Notes: generated by a model not told the origin, from the sequence alone. A stretch of 64,000 nt of DNA from Corynebacterium senegalense (GCF_900411315.1 NZ_LS990887.1:816239-880238); one strand, 5' to 3'. Counted from the stretch's first letter, positions 33,191 to 46,093 are shown. A program made the numbers and translations.

Positions 33191-33569
33191 GGTGGAGATG
33201 CCGGGAATTGAACCCGGGTCCTCCATTACCGCACCAGGGCTTCTCCGTGCGCAGTTCGCGCGACGCCTCTGCTCGGCCCTCCGGATCAGGCGAACATGTC
33301 CGGATGACGGGCCCAGTTGGTGTGAGGTGTCCCTTCCGAGCCCCGCCAACAAGGCCGGAAGGCAAGCCCCCTAAGTCGATGCCAGGTACCGGGACGGGGG
33401 CGAGCCCGGCCTGACAGACACGCGGTCGCTACTTAGGCAGCGAGGGCGTAGTCACGCTGAGAGTTCTTCTCTGCGTTTATTGTTTGCTGCGACGCTCACG
33501 GTGGTCTCCAGCCTGCACCGGCACGCTTCCCCTGGATTGATCAATGGAGTCGAAACCAAAATCATCCCC
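33191..33569 (-). ncRNA. ssrA: tmRNA (ssrA)
   Basis: Transfer-messenger RNA of about 379 bases that rescues stalled ribosomes with SmpB. The 5' end GGGGATGATTTTGGTTTCGA and 3' end GGTTCAATTCCCGGCATCTCC pair into the acceptor stem and T-arm of the alanyl-tRNA-like half. The tag frame on the minus strand reads AEKNSQRDYALAA then TAA, one residue longer than the C. glutamicum tag AEKSQRDYALAA as I remember it. smpB lies nearby, separated only by an SDR gene, as expected. Confidence 0.95.
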
Positions 33570-33621
33570 ATTGCGCTACGGCGGGATATGCATTGACCGT
33601 AGGAGAGATAACTCTAGCGCC

Positions 33622-34260
33622 CTACGGGGCGATGCGCAAGAACTCGAGGGTCGCCCCCATCGCGGCGGCGTCGACGGCGAGGCGGGCCGCCCTCGCCACG
33701 GCCTCAGCCGGCATCTTCGGCCGCTCGTCCGCGGCGATCATGTCCGTGTCGGTGCGGCCCGGGTGCAGGGAGGTGACGCGGATGCGCCCGGCCTCCTCCA
33801 GGCGCAGCGCCTCCGTGAAGCCGCGCAGCGCGAACTTCGTCGCGCAGTAGGCCGTGCCGCCCTCGAAGCCGTGGAAGCCGGCGCCGGAGTTGATGGTGAT
33901 GAGCAGGCCGTTGGAGCGCCGCAGAGCGGGCAGGAGCGCCCGCGTGAGCTCGATGCCGGCAAAGACGTTGACCTCGAAGGCTTCGCGCCACTGGGCGTCG
34001 TCAAGCGATTCGAAGCTCCCCTTCGGGTAGAGCCCGGCGGCGTGGACGAGGACATCGAGTTCCTCGATCCCCGCGGCGGCCTCGCGGATCGCTGCCGGGT
34101 CGCGGAGGTCAACCTCGAAGGGCTCGGCCGAGCCAAGCTTGGCGACGACCCCGCTGGCGTCCCCGCTCGCACCCGCGTAAACGTGGTGATCCCTGCCCAG
34201 CTCCTCGGCGATGGCCCGGCCGATGCCGCGCGATGCGCCGGTGACGAGTGCCTTTCTCAT
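33622..34260 (-). CDS. Short-chain dehydrogenase/reductase (SDR)
   Basis: NAD(P)-dependent oxidoreductase of 212 residues. The nucleotide-binding motif is at the very start (ALVTGASRGIGRAIAEEL), followed by LDVLVHAAGLYP (the NAG-like strand) and the catalytic residues: Ser in NSGAGFHG and Tyr-x3-Lys in AYCATKFALRGF. The start ATG at 34258-34260 overlaps the smpB stop by four bases (ATGA), so the two are translationally coupled. At 212 residues it is shorter than the usual 250 but has all core motifs. Substrate unknown. Confidence 0.9.
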   Translation of the reverse strand: MRKALVTGASRGIGRAIAEELGRDHHVYAGASGDASGVVAKLGSAEPFEVDLRDPAAIREAAAGIEELDVLVHAAGLYPKGSFESLDDAQWREAFEVNVFAGIELTRALLPALRRSNGLLITINSGAGFHGFEGGTAYCATKFALRGFTEALRLEEAGRIRVTSLHPGRTDTDMIAADERPKMPAEAVARAARLAVDAAAMGATLEFLRIAP

Positions 34261-34748
34261 GCCTTGATCCCCTTGAACTTCCTGCCCAGGTCGCGGGCGA
34301 TCTCGCGGTCCTCCGTGCGGCGCTTGATCGCCTGGCGCTTGTCGTAGTCCTGCTTGCCCTGCGCCAGACCGAGCTCGACCTTCGCCTTGCCCTCTTTGAG
34401 GTAGAGCGACAGGGGAACCAGGGTGCGGTTGCCGTCCTTGATCTTGCCCTCGAGCGAGTCGATCTCGCGGCGGTGCAGCAGCAGCTTCCGGGTGCGCCGC
34501 GGGCTGTGGTTCGTCCACGAGCCCCGCGAATACTCCGGGATGTGCAGGTTGCGCAGCCACACCTCGCCGTTGTCGATCGTGGCGAAGGCCTGGACCAGGC
34601 TGGCCCGGCCCTCGCGCAGCGACTTGATCTCGGTGCCCACGAGAGCGATGCCCGTCTCGTAGGTGTCCAGGATCGTGTAGTCATGCCGCGCCTTGCGGTT
34701 CGACGCGATCACGTCGCCGGGGGTCTGCTTCTTCTTTTTCTTGGCCAT
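34257..34748 (-). CDS. smpB: SsrA-binding protein SmpB
   Basis: Small RNA-binding protein of 163 residues that delivers tmRNA to stalled ribosomes. Typical features are a Lys-rich start (MAKKKKKQTPGD), then ASNRKARHDYTILDTYETGI, VGTEIKSLREGRASLVQAFA, and the C-terminal tail with LAQGKQDYDKRQAIKRR that becomes helical in the mRNA channel. The gene lies about 0.7 kb upstream of ssrA on the same strand and 34 bases after ftsX. Confidence 0.97.
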   Translation of the reverse strand: MAKKKKKQTPGDVIASNRKARHDYTILDTYETGIALVGTEIKSLREGRASLVQAFATIDNGEVWLRNLHIPEYSRGSWTNHSPRRTRKLLLHRREIDSLEGKIKDGNRTLVPLSLYLKEGKAKVELGLAQGKQDYDKRQAIKRRTEDREIARDLGRKFKGIKA

Positions 34749-34782
34749 AACCCCTCACAGTCTACCCGGGGCGTCCAGCGGG

Positions 34783-35685
34783 CTACTTGCGCACGTAGCT
34801 GCGCAGTGCCACCTGCGCCGCCAGCCCACCCAGCACGACCGCCGCGAGGGTGACCAGCGGCATCACCGTCCAGACGTTCGAGTCGGGCACGCGGGCCACG
34901 AGCTGCGAGGCGTAGAGGTCCCCCAGCATCGGGTCGACGAGGAAGCGCTTCGAGGCCCACGCCACGATGGTGCCGACCACACCGCCGATGAGCACCGAGA
35001 TAACCGCCTCGAGCACGAACGGGGCCTGGGTGAACCAGCGCGAGGCGCCGACCATGCGCATGATGCCGATCTGTTCGCGGCGGTTGAACGCCGCCAGCTG
35101 CACCATGTTGGCGATGAGGAACACCGCCGCCACCGCCTGCGCCGCCGCGACGAGGAACGCCACGTTGCGGAAGGTGTCCATGGTGTGGGCCGCCTGGCGC
35201 ACGGTGTCGGCCTGGTCGGTGACGACGGCGACCTGCGGCATGTCGCGGATGGCGTCGATGGGCGCGGTGTCCGCGGGGTCCTTCAGCCGCACGTGCAGCG
35301 CCGCCGGCAGGGCGTCGGGGCTCGTCTCGCGGACCAGCTCTGGCTCGGTGTCCTGGAACAGCTCGACGAAGCGCTCGTAGGACTGCTCGCGGGAGCGGAA
35401 CGTCACCTGCTCCACGCGGTCGTCGCCCTGCAGGGTGTCGCGGACCTCCCTGCACTCCGCCGAGGAGCAGTCCTTGTCGGAGGAGGAGATGGCCTCGTCG
35501 AGTTCGACCATCACCTCGACGCGGTCCAGGTACAGGTCCTTCGTCTCGGCGGTCGCCTGCGAGATCATGATGCCGGCGCCCACGAGCACCAGCGACAGCG
35601 CCGTGGTGATGATCAGCGCGATGGTCATGGTGATGTTGCGCCCCAGGCCGCGCAGGCCCTCGCGCACGATGAAACCCCAGTTCAT
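34783..35685 (-). CDS. ftsX: Cell-division protein FtsX
   Basis: Permease-like membrane subunit of the FtsEX complex, which activates peptidoglycan hydrolases at the septum. The 300-residue protein has an N-terminal cytosolic start ([20 protein letters not shown]), a first span about 20-42, a large external loop (about 45-165) with two cysteines in SSDKDCSSAECREV likely forming a disulfide, and three further spans. NRREQIGIMRMVGASRWF in the cytosolic loop is a family signature. Start and ftsE stop overlap by one base (TAATG). The external loop is expected to contact an NlpC/P60 hydrolase. Confidence 0.96.
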   Translation of the reverse strand: MNWGFIVREGLRGLGRNITMTIALIITTALSLVLVGAGIMISQATAETKDLYLDRVEVMVELDEAISSSDKDCSSAECREVRDTLQGDDRVEQVTFRSREQSYERFVELFQDTEPELVRETSPDALPAALHVRLKDPADTAPIDAIRDMPQVAVVTDQADTVRQAAHTMDTFRNVAFLVAAAQAVAAVFLIANMVQLAAFNRREQIGIMRMVGASRWFTQAPFVLEAVISVLIGGVVGTIVAWASKRFLVDPMLGDLYASQLVARVPDSNVWTVMPLVTLAAVVLGGLAAQVALRSYVRK

Positions 35686-36377
35686 TAGCGGCCCTCCGTT
35701 CCGTACACGCCGTGCTTGTCGTCGCGCACCAGCTTGCCCAGGTGCAGTTCCATCACGCGCTGGCGCATGTCGTTGACGGCGCGCGCGTTGTGGGTGGACA
35801 TCACCACCGTCGAGCCGAGGCGGTTGATGCGGGCCAGAAGCGCCATGATCTCGTCCGCGGTCGCGGGGTCCAGGTTGCCTGTCGGCTCGTCGGCAAGCAC
35901 GAGCGGGGGGCGGTCGACGAAGGCGCGCGCGATCGCCACGCGCTGCTGCTCGCCGCCCGACAGCTCGTTGGGCATGCGGTTCGCCTTCGCGTCCAGGCCG
36001 ACAAGCTCGAGCGCCTCGGGCACGAGCTTGGCGATCTTCGCCTTCGACTTGCCCGTCACCTCGAGCGCAAACGCGACGTTGTCGTAGACGTTGAGCTTGG
36101 GCAGCAGGCGGAAGTCCTGGAACACGTAGCCGATGGACTGCCGCAGCGCGTTGACCTCGCGGCCCTTCAGGGCGTTGACGTGGAAGTCGTTGAAGTAGAT
36201 GTCCCCGCTGGAGACGTTCTCCTCGCGGATCATCAGCTGCAGGAAAGTCGACTTGCCCGAGCCCGAGGGTCCGATGAGGAAGACGAACTCGCCGTCGGCG
36301 ATCTCGAAGGAGACGTGGTCGAGCGCGGGGCGGGTCGAGGTCGGGTAGATCTTGGTGACGTCCGAGAATCTAATCAC
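35685..36377 (-). CDS. ftsE: Cell-division ATP-binding protein FtsE
   Basis: ABC-type ATPase of the FtsEX complex, 230 residues. Starts possible are GTG 36386 and GTG 36377; the latter yields [14 protein letters not shown], the form seen in relatives, and is used here. Walker A is [17 protein letters not shown], the signature [17 protein letters not shown], Walker [16 protein letters not shown], and the H-loop [11 protein letters not shown]. It is followed directly by ftsX and preceded by prfB (36 bases), the standard actinobacterial order prfB-ftsE-ftsX-smpB. Confidence 0.96.
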   Translation of the reverse strand: MIRFSDVTKIYPTSTRPALDHVSFEIADGEFVFLIGPSGSGKSTFLQLMIREENVSSGDIYFNDFHVNALKGREVNALRQSIGYVFQDFRLLPKLNVYDNVAFALEVTGKSKAKIAKLVPEALELVGLDAKANRMPNELSGGEQQRVAIARAFVDRPPLVLADEPTGNLDPATADEIMALLARINRLGSTVVMSTHNARAVNDMRQRVMELHLGKLVRDDKHGVYGTEGR

Positions 36378-36413
36378 CCGCCCCACCCTACCTGTTACTG
36401 GTGTGACAGAAAA

Positions 36414-37508
36414 CTACTCACTTTCGGCCATCCGCCAGCGGATGCCCGACTCCAGGAACCCGTCGATGTCCCCGTCGAGCACCTTCTGCGGGTCCCCCAC
36501 CTCGTAGTTCGTGCGCAGGTCCTTCACCATCTGGTACGGGTGCAGCACATAGGAGCGCATCTGGTTTCCCCAGGAGGCGTTGCCGCCCGCGCCGAGCGCG
36601 TCCATCTCCGCCTTCTCCTCCTGGCGCTTGCGCTCCAGCAGCTTCGACTGCAGCACGTTGAGTGCCGAGGCCTTGTTCTGGATCTGCGACTTCTCGTTCT
36701 GGCACGTCACCACGATGCCCGTCGGGATGTGGGTGATGCGCACTGCCGAGTCGGTGGTGTTCACCGACTGCCCGCCCGGGCCGGAGGAACGGTAGACGTC
36801 GACGCGGATCTCCGAGTCGGGGATGTCGATGTGGTCGGTCTGCTCCACCACCGGCAGCACCTCCACCTCGGCGAACGACGTCTGACGCCGCCCCTGGTTG
36901 TCGAAGGGCGAGATGCGCACCAGCCGGTGCGCGCCCTGCTCCACCGACAGCTGGCCGTACATGTAGTCCCCGTGCACCACGAAGGTCGCGGACTTGATGC
37001 CTGCCTCCTCCGCGTAGGAGATGTCGTAGACGTCGACCTTGTGGCCGTTCTTCTCCGCCCAGCGCACGTACATGCGCATGAGCATCTCGGCCCAGTCGGC
37101 GGCGTCGACCCCGCCGGCGCCCGAGCGGATGTTCACCACGGCCTCGCGCTCGTCGTACTCGCCGGAGAGCATGGTCTGCACCTCCAGGGAGGAAACGGCC
37201 TCCTCGAGGGCGGCGAGCTCCTCGTCGGCGAGCGAGGCGTCGCCCTCCTCCTCCGCCAGCTCGTACATCACCGGCAGGTCGTCGACCCGCCCGCGCAGGG
37301 ACGAGACCTTGCGCAGGCGCGCCTGGACGTTGGACAGCTCGGTGGTGACCTTCTGCCCGTGCTCGGGGTCGTCCCACAGGGAGGGGTCACCCGCCTGCTG
37401 CTCCAGCTCGCGCGCGCGTGCCCCGAGCTCGTCGAGATCCATCACCTTCTCGATGGTCGTGAGCGTGGAATCGAGGTCCTGGATGCGCGAAGAGGTCTCG
37501 GGATGCAT
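36414..37508 (-). CDS. prfB: Peptide chain release factor 2
   Basis: Release factor of 364 residues recognising UGA and UAA. The start ATG at 37506-37508 gives [20 protein letters not shown]. The codon-recognition motif SPF occurs in [20 protein letters not shown], and the GGQ catalytic motif in [20 protein letters not shown]. The gene is read in one frame without the in-frame UGA and +1 frameshift that autoregulates prfB in many bacteria; its absence is usual in actinobacteria. It is divergent from the phosphatase gene with only 37 bases between. Confidence 0.96.
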   Translation of the reverse strand: MHPETSSRIQDLDSTLTTIEKVMDLDELGARARELEQQAGDPSLWDDPEHGQKVTTELSNVQARLRKVSSLRGRVDDLPVMYELAEEEGDASLADEELAALEEAVSSLEVQTMLSGEYDEREAVVNIRSGAGGVDAADWAEMLMRMYVRWAEKNGHKVDVYDISYAEEAGIKSATFVVHGDYMYGQLSVEQGAHRLVRISPFDNQGRRQTSFAEVEVLPVVEQTDHIDIPDSEIRVDVYRSSGPGGQSVNTTDSAVRITHIPTGIVVTCQNEKSQIQNKASALNVLQSKLLERKRQEEKAEMDALGAGGNASWGNQMRSYVLHPYQMVKDLRTNYEVGDPQKVLDGDIDGFLESGIRWRMAESE

Positions 37509-37545
37509 AAGGCCCCACTTTAGCGGAGCGCCCATAATGGGAAGC

Positions 37546-38352
37546 ATGCCAACCACCGAAGAGTTCATCGAAGCCCACCGAACGTCAGATGACGCAGAGC
37601 TTGCCGACGCCCTCGTCACCCACGCCGGCTCCCTCGCCCTGCGCATGCGCGACGCGGACCCGGGCGGCCTCGACCTGGGTTACAAGACCTCCGTCTCGGA
37701 CGTCGTCACCGACGCCGACCGCGCCGCCGAGGAGTTCGTGGCCGCCGCGCTGGCGCGGCTGCGCCCCGCCGACGGGATCCTCGGCGAGGAAGGCGCCGCG
37801 AAGGACTCGCAGTCCGGGCGGGTCTGGGTCATCGACCCCGTCGACGGCACCTTCAACTTCTCCCAGGGCTCCGACTACTTCTGCTCCGCGCTCGCCCTGA
37901 CCGAGGGCGACGAGACCCTCGTCGGCGCCGTGCACCGCCCGGCCACGGCCACCACCTGGCTCGCGGCCGGCGGGAGGGCGACGCGCAACGGCGTCGAGCT
38001 GGGGCGGCTGGAGGAGGCGTCGTTAGGCGAGAAAGCTCTGGTCACCTACCTCCACCCCACTTTCTTGCGCGACGACGAGATCCGCGGGGCGTGGCTGCGC
38101 GCGGCGCGCGACGCGGCGACCCTGCGCATGCTCGGCGCGGGCTCCGTCGACCTTGCCTCCATCGCCTCCGGGCAGTTCGGCGGCTGGCTTCAGCACAGCG
38201 TCGCCGACTGGGACTGGCTGCCGGGCAAGGCGCTCATCGAGGCCGCCGGCGGATCCGCCGTCAAGGTCGACGCTGGGGGCGTGACCTGGTGCGTCGCCGG
38301 AAACCGGCGGATCGTGGAGGAGATAACGGCTAGGCTTGACGGACATGTCTGA
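37546..38352 (+). CDS. Inositol monophosphatase-family phosphatase
   Basis: Mg2+-dependent phosphatase of 268 residues. Metal-binding motifs are present: [13 protein letters not shown], then LGEEGAAKD with the catalytic Glu, the signature [20 protein letters not shown], and near the end [19 protein letters not shown]. The start ATG at 37546 is used; another ATG lies three codons upstream (37537). It overlaps hisN by eight bases and may act on inositol phosphates, or assist as a second histidinol phosphatase; the substrate is not determined by sequence. Confidence 0.9.
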   Translation: MPTTEEFIEAHRTSDDAELADALVTHAGSLALRMRDADPGGLDLGYKTSVSDVVTDADRAAEEFVAAALARLRPADGILGEEGAAKDSQSGRVWVIDPVDGTFNFSQGSDYFCSALALTEGDETLVGAVHRPATATTWLAAGGRATRNGVELGRLEEASLGEKALVTYLHPTFLRDDEIRGAWLRAARDAATLRMLGAGSVDLASIASGQFGGWLQHSVADWDWLPGKALIEAAGGSAVKVDAGGVTWCVAGNRRIVEEITARLDGHV

Positions 38353-39142
38353 TACCCCCAGTTACGCCGACGACCTCGCCCTGGCCCTCGAGCTGGCCGA
38401 TATCGCGGACGCGATCACGCTCGACCGTTTCGAGGCCGCGGACCTCACCGTCGAATCGAAACCCGACATGACGCCGGTCTCCGACGCCGACCTCGCCGTC
38501 GAGGAGGCGCTGCGGGCACGGCTGGCCGAGGCGCGCCCGAGCGACGCCGTGCTCGGCGAGGAATTTGGCGGGGACGCCACCTTCGAGGGGCGCCAGTGGG
38601 TCATCGATCCCATCGACGGCACCAAAAACTTCGTGCGCGGCGTTCCCGTCTACGCCACCCTCATTGCGCTGCTGGTCGACGGTACCCCCGTCGTCGGCGT
38701 CGTCTCCGCCCCCGCCCTGGCCCGGCGCTGGTACGCCTCCGCCGGGTCGGGAGCGTGGCGCACCTTCAACGGCGGGGCGCTGAAACGCCTGGAGGTCTCC
38801 GCCGTCTCCGAGCTCGCCGACGCCTCGCTGTCCATGTCCTCCCTCGAGGGCTGGGCGGAGCGCGACCTGCGCGACAACTTCATCGGCCTGACCGAGAAGA
38901 CGTGGCGCCTGCGCGGCTACGGCGACTTCCTCTCCTACTGCTTCGTCGCCGAGGGCGCCGTGGACATCGCCGCCGAGCCCGAGGTCTCGCTCTGGGATCT
39001 CGCCGCCCTGTCCGTCCTGGTCACCGAGGCGGGCGGACGGTTCACCTCCCTGGCCGGGGAGGACGGCCCGCACGGCGGCGACGCGGTGGCCACGAACGGC
39101 CGGCTTCACGACGCCACCCTCACCGCCCTTAAGGGAGCCTGA
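38345..39142 (+). CDS. hisN: Histidinol-phosphatase HisN
   Basis: Inositol-monophosphatase-type histidinol-phosphate phosphatase of 265 residues, the form that completes histidine synthesis in corynebacteria. The ATG at 38345 lies inside the end of the preceding gene; a TTG at 38336 is the alternative. Motifs: [50 protein letters not shown] and the final metal ligand region [19 protein letters not shown]. Overlap with its paralogue suggests translational coupling. It converges with the protease gene, overlapping by 14 bases. The symbol follows C. glutamicum, where hisN lies beside prfB and ftsE. Confidence 0.9.
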   Translation: MSDTPSYADDLALALELADIADAITLDRFEAADLTVESKPDMTPVSDADLAVEEALRARLAEARPSDAVLGEEFGGDATFEGRQWVIDPIDGTKNFVRGVPVYATLIALLVDGTPVVGVVSAPALARRWYASAGSGAWRTFNGGALKRLEVSAVSELADASLSMSSLEGWAERDLRDNFIGLTEKTWRLRGYGDFLSYCFVAEGAVDIAAEPEVSLWDLAALSVLVTEAGGRFTSLAGEDGPHGGDAVATNGRLHDATLTALKGA

Positions 39143-40163
39143 ACCCCCGTCCGGGCTCGGACTTGCCGTCCATGTCCGTGAGCACCGTGTCCATGCGCGT
39201 GCTCAGCGTCGGCGTGTGCAGCGCACCCTGCAGCGGGCTGTAGCAGGGCACGTTCGCGCCCGGGGGCAGCACCCCGCCCGTGACCAGGCCGACGACCCGG
39301 TCGCCCGCGACCAGCGGGGCCCCGGAATCGCCGTACATCGCGCACACCTGGCTGATGTTGTCGCGCCCGTAGTCGTAGAAGGTCATCCCGCAGGTGCGCC
39401 CCGAGGCGACGCCCTCCTTGCACACCACATCGCCCGGCGCGGCGGGCTCCCCGCCCAGGGAATTGACGGTGACCCCGTTGTAAGAGCGGCTGACCTCCGT
39501 GTTCGAGCCGAGCTCGATGACCGAGTAGTCCAGGTCCGGGTTGGTGGAGACCACCGTGCCGGACACGCCGAGCTGCGGCGAGTCCGCCGAGGCGACCGGG
39601 GTGCCGGGCTCGCCGCAGTGCCCTGCGGTCAGGGCGATCTTGCGCCCGGCCTCGTCGTAGCCCGCGACCGCCACGGTGCACATGCTCCCTCCCACGTAGA
39701 CCGGGGTACCGGGACCGTAGAGGGAGGCTCCCTGCTCCTTGGCGGCGTCGGACTCCGCGGGGATGCGCGGGGCGTCGTGGTAGGAGCCGGGGACGCGGTG
39801 CAGGACCTCGTCGGCGAAGGGCTTGCCGGCCAGGACCTTCGAGGCGGGGTCGGAGGCCCACACGTAGTTCGGGTCGACGTAGTCGGGGTCCGCGTTGTCG
39901 CCCGGCTGCAGGCCCAGCGGCTCCGGGTTGGTGCCGGGGACGTCGAAGCCCTCCGGCTCGCCGAGAGCACCGACACGCTGGGCAACTTGGGCGACCTGGG
40001 CAACTTGGGCATCGACCTGCTGCTGGGCGCGCGAGGTGGCGTCGTCAAGCAGCTGCCTCACATCGGGCACCTCCTGACCGTGCGCGGCGGGGGCTCCAGC
40101 CCCGGCGGCGAGGACAGTGGCAAGAAGCAGCGCGAGGCTGCGCCCGTGGAAACGGCGAGGCAT
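39129..40163 (-). CDS. Secreted trypsin-like serine protease
   Basis: Exported protein of 344 residues. The ATG at 40161-40163 follows GGGAAAGCACCAC; signal peptide residues 1-29 end at AHGQ-like GAPAAHGQ. A short VAQ repeat ([10 protein letters not shown], about residues 51-60) and a linker region precede an S1-family chymotrypsin fold: His in [11 protein letters not shown], Asp in [13 protein letters not shown], Ser in [18 protein letters not shown]. Cysteine pairs are consistent with extracellular folding. Resemblance is to actinobacterial S1 proteases; the target is unknown. The gene is divergent from the DUF418 gene. Confidence 0.9.
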   Translation of the reverse strand: MPRRFHGRSLALLLATVLAAGAGAPAAHGQEVPDVRQLLDDATSRAQQQVDAQVAQVAQVAQRVGALGEPEGFDVPGTNPEPLGLQPGDNADPDYVDPNYVWASDPASKVLAGKPFADEVLHRVPGSYHDAPRIPAESDAAKEQGASLYGPGTPVYVGGSMCTVAVAGYDEAGRKIALTAGHCGEPGTPVASADSPQLGVSGTVVSTNPDLDYSVIELGSNTEVSRSYNGVTVNSLGGEPAAPGDVVCKEGVASGRTCGMTFYDYGRDNISQVCAMYGDSGAPLVAGDRVVGLVTGGVLPPGANVPCYSPLQGALHTPTLSTRMDTVLTDMDGKSEPGRGFRLP

Positions 40164-40300
40164 GTGGTGCTTTCCCTTCGGCTCGGAGGTGCTCAATGGT
40201 GAACCCTTTTCACTCTGCCAAACACGCGCAACTTTGTCCCCCTTTCGCGGCCGCCTTTTCCACCCCCGCCCCACCCGCCGGCGGCTGTTAATGTTGCCGC

Positions 40301-43494
<3,194 letters not shown>

Positions 43495-43527
43495 GGTCCG
43501 CGCGAGAAAGTTCCTACACTGGCCGGT

Positions 43528-43818
43528 ATGAGTAAGGACACACACCCGGAAAAGACCGCCGGCGGGCCGAGCGTCAAGGACGGCGAGCTCTACGAGAAGC
43601 TGCGCGAGGAGGGCAACTCGAAGTCCAAGGCGGCGGCCATCGCCAACCAGGCCGCCAAAACCTCCCGCTCGGCGGTGGGCAAAAAGGGCGGCAAGGCCGG
43701 CTCCTACGAGGACTGGACGCGCGACGAGCTCTACGAGCGCGCCAAAGAGCTCGGCATCGAGGGCCGCTCGGACATGAACAAGGACGAGCTGATCGAAGTG
43801 CTGCGCGATGGCCAGTAG
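43528..43818 (+). CDS. Small Rho_N-like (DUF7218-like) protein
   Basis: Basic/acidic cytosolic protein of 96 residues. The first half has a conserved-looking KDGELYEKLREEGNSKSKAA and Lys/Ala-rich stretch (KKGGKAGSY). The second half, DWTRDELYERAKELGIEGRS followed by DMNKDELIEVLRDG, is a SAP/Rho_N-like helix-extended fold that binds nucleic acid in other proteins. It lies 33 bases behind thiC and overlaps thiE by 11 bases, so it is within the riboswitch-controlled unit. A role in thiamine metabolism is not known; it may be a general nucleoid or RNA-binding protein carried in this operon. Confidence 0.8.
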   Translation: MSKDTHPEKTAGGPSVKDGELYEKLREEGNSKSKAAAIANQAAKTSRSAVGKKGGKAGSYEDWTRDELYERAKELGIEGRSDMNKDELIEVLRDGQ

Positions 43819-44461
43819 GGCGCTTGACCTGCGCTGCTACTTCGTCACGGGCGCGGGCAGTGACGTCGTCAGGCGGGCGCGCGAGGCCGCGCTCGGCGGC
43901 GCGGGGATGATCCAGGTGCGCAGCAAGCCGATCTCGGCGCGCGAACTCTACGAGCTGGGCCGCGAGGTCGCGCTCGCGGTGCGGGAGGCCAACCCTGAAA
44001 CGCGCGTGCTTATCGACGACCGCGTCGACGTCGCCCTCGCCCTGCGCGAGTACGGGGTGGCGGGCGTCCACGTCGGCCAGGACGACCTGGACGTGCGCGT
44101 CGTGCGCGAGCTGCTCGGCCCGGAGGCAATCATCGGCCTGACCACCGGCACCCTCGAGCTGGTGGAGAAGGCCAACGAGGTCGCCGAGGTCATCGACTAC
44201 ATCGGCGCCGGCCCCTTCCGCGCCACCCCGACGAAGGACTCCGGGCGCCCGCTTCTCGGGCTGACGGGTTACCCCGAGCTCGTCCGCGCCTCGGCGGTCC
44301 CGGTGGTGGCCATCGGTGACATCACCGCCGAGGACGCCGCCGACCTCGCCCGCACGGGCGTGGACGGGCTGGCCATCGTGCGCGCCATCATGAATGCGCC
44401 GGACGCAACGGCCTACGTTCGGCACACGATTTCCGAATTTGAGCGGGGCAGAAACTGTTAA
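43808..44461 (+). CDS. thiE: Thiamine-phosphate synthase ThiE
   Basis: Joins HMP-PP and the thiazole phosphate to give thiamine phosphate. The 217-residue TIM-barrel protein shows GGAGMIQVRSKPISARELYE (diphosphate-binding end), RVLIDDRVDVALALREYGVA, GVHVGQDDLDVRVVRELLG, GLTTGTLELVEKANE (in place of the usual GxStH motif), IDYIGAGPFRATPTKDSGRP and VPVVAIGDITAEDAADLA. The start ATG overlaps the end of the preceding small gene. The single-domain form, not fused to ThiD, is present. Confidence 0.94.
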   Translation: MASRALDLRCYFVTGAGSDVVRRAREAALGGAGMIQVRSKPISARELYELGREVALAVREANPETRVLIDDRVDVALALREYGVAGVHVGQDDLDVRVVRELLGPEAIIGLTTGTLELVEKANEVAEVIDYIGAGPFRATPTKDSGRPLLGLTGYPELVRASAVPVVAIGDITAEDAADLARTGVDGLAIVRAIMNAPDATAYVRHTISEFERGRNC

Positions 44462-44470
44462 ATAGAACAC

Positions 44471-45631
44471 ATGAGTAGCCGTAGGGTCTTCGCCAGCGTC
44501 GTCGTCTTCCTGGTCACCGCCGGCTGGGCGGCCAACCACTTCGCCTCCGTGCTCGTGGTGCTGCGCGAGCAGCTGCACCTCTCCCAGCTGCTGGTCAACG
44601 GGGCCTACGGCATCTACGCGCTCGGGCTGCTCCCCTCGCTTCTCGCCGGAGGCGCGCTGGCGGACCGCTTCGGTGGCCGGCCCATCGTCATCGTGGGCAG
44701 CCTCGCGGCGGCGCTCGGCAACCTCGTCCTCATGATCTTCCACGGCCCGGCCGGGCTGATGGTGGGCCGGCTCATCGTCGGGCTCGGCGTGGGCCTGGTC
44801 ATCAGCCCCGGCACCGCCTGGGCGGCGCGGCTGCGCGGGGCGAGCGGCGCGACGGTGGCGGGCATCGTCCTGACCTCCGGCTTCGCACTCGGGCCGGTGA
44901 TCTCGGGCGTGGCCGCCTACACCTTCACCCCGGTGTGGGTGCCCTTCGCGCTGACCATCGTCGCCTCGCTCGCGGCCATCGCCTTCTCCGCCGCCGCCGG
45001 CGACCTGCCGCGCGCCCGGATGGTGGCGGAGCAGCAGGAGACGCAGACGCGCCTGGAGCCGGGGGCGTCGGCAGTCAAGGCCCTGGCAACCGCGGTGCCC
45101 GTGGCGGTGTGGGTCTTCGCTGCCATCACCACCTCGCTCGTCGGCCTCGCCGCGCGGGTCGCCGAGTACTTCACCACGGGCGTCTTCCTGCCCGGCATCG
45201 CCGCCGTGGTCGGCTTCGGCACCGGCCTGGTCATGCAGGCGCTCGGCCGGCGCTTCAACTGGGGCCCGTACTCGGGCGTGGCGGGGATCGCGCTGGCCGC
45301 CGCAGGGTTCCTCGTGGTCGGCCTCGGCGGGGCGCCCCCGCCGCTGGCGCTGTTCTTCTTCTCCACGGTGCTGCTCGGCGGGGCATACGGCCTGTGCCTG
45401 CGCGACGGGCTTCTCGACGTCAACGCATACGCCCCTCCCTCGCACCGCGGCCGCGTCCTCGGCGCCTACTACGCGGCCACCTACATCGGCTTCAGCCTGC
45501 CGCCGCTGATCCAGTGGCTCGAGCCGCGCGTGGGGCCCTCGCTGCCGTTTTTCGTGCTCGCCGGCCTCGCCGCCTGCGCCGTCGCGCTGCGCACCCGGCA
45601 GATCCGCTCCGGTTACCTGGGGCGCCGCTAG
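44471..45631 (+). CDS. MFS transporter within the thiamine gene cluster
   Basis: Major facilitator protein of 386 residues with about 12 membrane segments. The start ATG is nine bases after thiE. The loop 2-3 signature GGALADRFGGRPIVIVGSLA is present, and VGRLIVGLGVGLVISPGTAW follows. The second half carries LRDGLLDVNAYAPPSHRGRV. The position between thiE and thiO behind a TPP riboswitch suggests movement of thiamine, HMP or a thiazole precursor, or export of a by-product; this is inference from context only. Confidence 0.88.
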   Translation: MSSRRVFASVVVFLVTAGWAANHFASVLVVLREQLHLSQLLVNGAYGIYALGLLPSLLAGGALADRFGGRPIVIVGSLAAALGNLVLMIFHGPAGLMVGRLIVGLGVGLVISPGTAWAARLRGASGATVAGIVLTSGFALGPVISGVAAYTFTPVWVPFALTIVASLAAIAFSAAAGDLPRARMVAEQQETQTRLEPGASAVKALATAVPVAVWVFAAITTSLVGLAARVAEYFTTGVFLPGIAAVVGFGTGLVMQALGRRFNWGPYSGVAGIALAAAGFLVVGLGGAPPPLALFFFSTVLLGGAYGLCLRDGLLDVNAYAPPSHRGRVLGAYYAATYIGFSLPPLIQWLEPRVGPSLPFFVLAGLAACAVALRTRQIRSGYLGRR

Positions 45632-45641
45632 GGTGGGCACG

Positions 45642-46085
45642 ATGATCGAATTCTCCACGCTGGAGCAGCTCAGCGCGCCGCAGGCCTACGAGCTGTTCCG
45701 CCTGCGCGTCGACGTCTTCGTCGCCGAGCAGGACTGCCCCTACAACGAGCTGGACGACACGGACGCGCACCCCGAGACCCGCCACGTGCTCGCGCGCGGC
45801 GGCGAGGGGAGGCTGCTCGGCTGCGCCCGGGTCTTCCCCACCGCTGAAGGCTCGTGCTTCGGCCGCTTCGTCGTCGCCCCCGAGGCGCGCGGCACGGGCC
45901 TGGGCGCCGAGATCCTGGCCCGCAGCATCGAGTACACGCGGCGCTGGGAGGGCGACCTCGTCATCGAGGCGCAGGCCGGCCTCGTGGGCTACTACTCCGG
46001 GTTCGGCTTCGTGGCGGAGGGCGAGGAGTTCCTGGACACCGGCATCGCCCACCGCCGGATGAGGCTGCGGCGCGGGCTAGACTGA
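45642..46085 (+). CDS. GNAT acetyltransferase, ElaA-like
   Basis: Gcn5-related N-acetyltransferase of 147 residues. The ATG at 45642 is preceded by AGGGTGGGCACG; a GTG at 45633 is the alternative. The ElaA pattern is clear: LFRLRVDVFVAEQDCPYNEL, then LGCARVFP, the acetyl-CoA loop GRFVVAPEARGTGLGAEIL and QAGLVGYYSGFGFVAEGEEF. ElaA-type proteins have no settled substrate. It sits ten bases after the MFS gene and eight bases before thiO, in the same operon. Confidence 0.9.
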   Translation: MIEFSTLEQLSAPQAYELFRLRVDVFVAEQDCPYNELDDTDAHPETRHVLARGGEGRLLGCARVFPTAEGSCFGRFVVAPEARGTGLGAEILARSIEYTRRWEGDLVIEAQAGLVGYYSGFGFVAEGEEFLDTGIAHRRMRLRRGLD

Positions 46086-46093
46086 ACCGCGTT

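Noticed and set aside
33103-33414. Open frames across 33.1-33.4 kb on both strands
   Set aside because: The segment is tmRNA and its terminator, recognised from acceptor stem, T-arm and tag frame.
36414-37646. Possible programmed frameshift or long N-terminal extension in prfB
   Set aside because: The frame is continuous from the ATG at 37508 with normal RF2 length; the extension overlaps the divergent phosphatase gene and looks non-coding.
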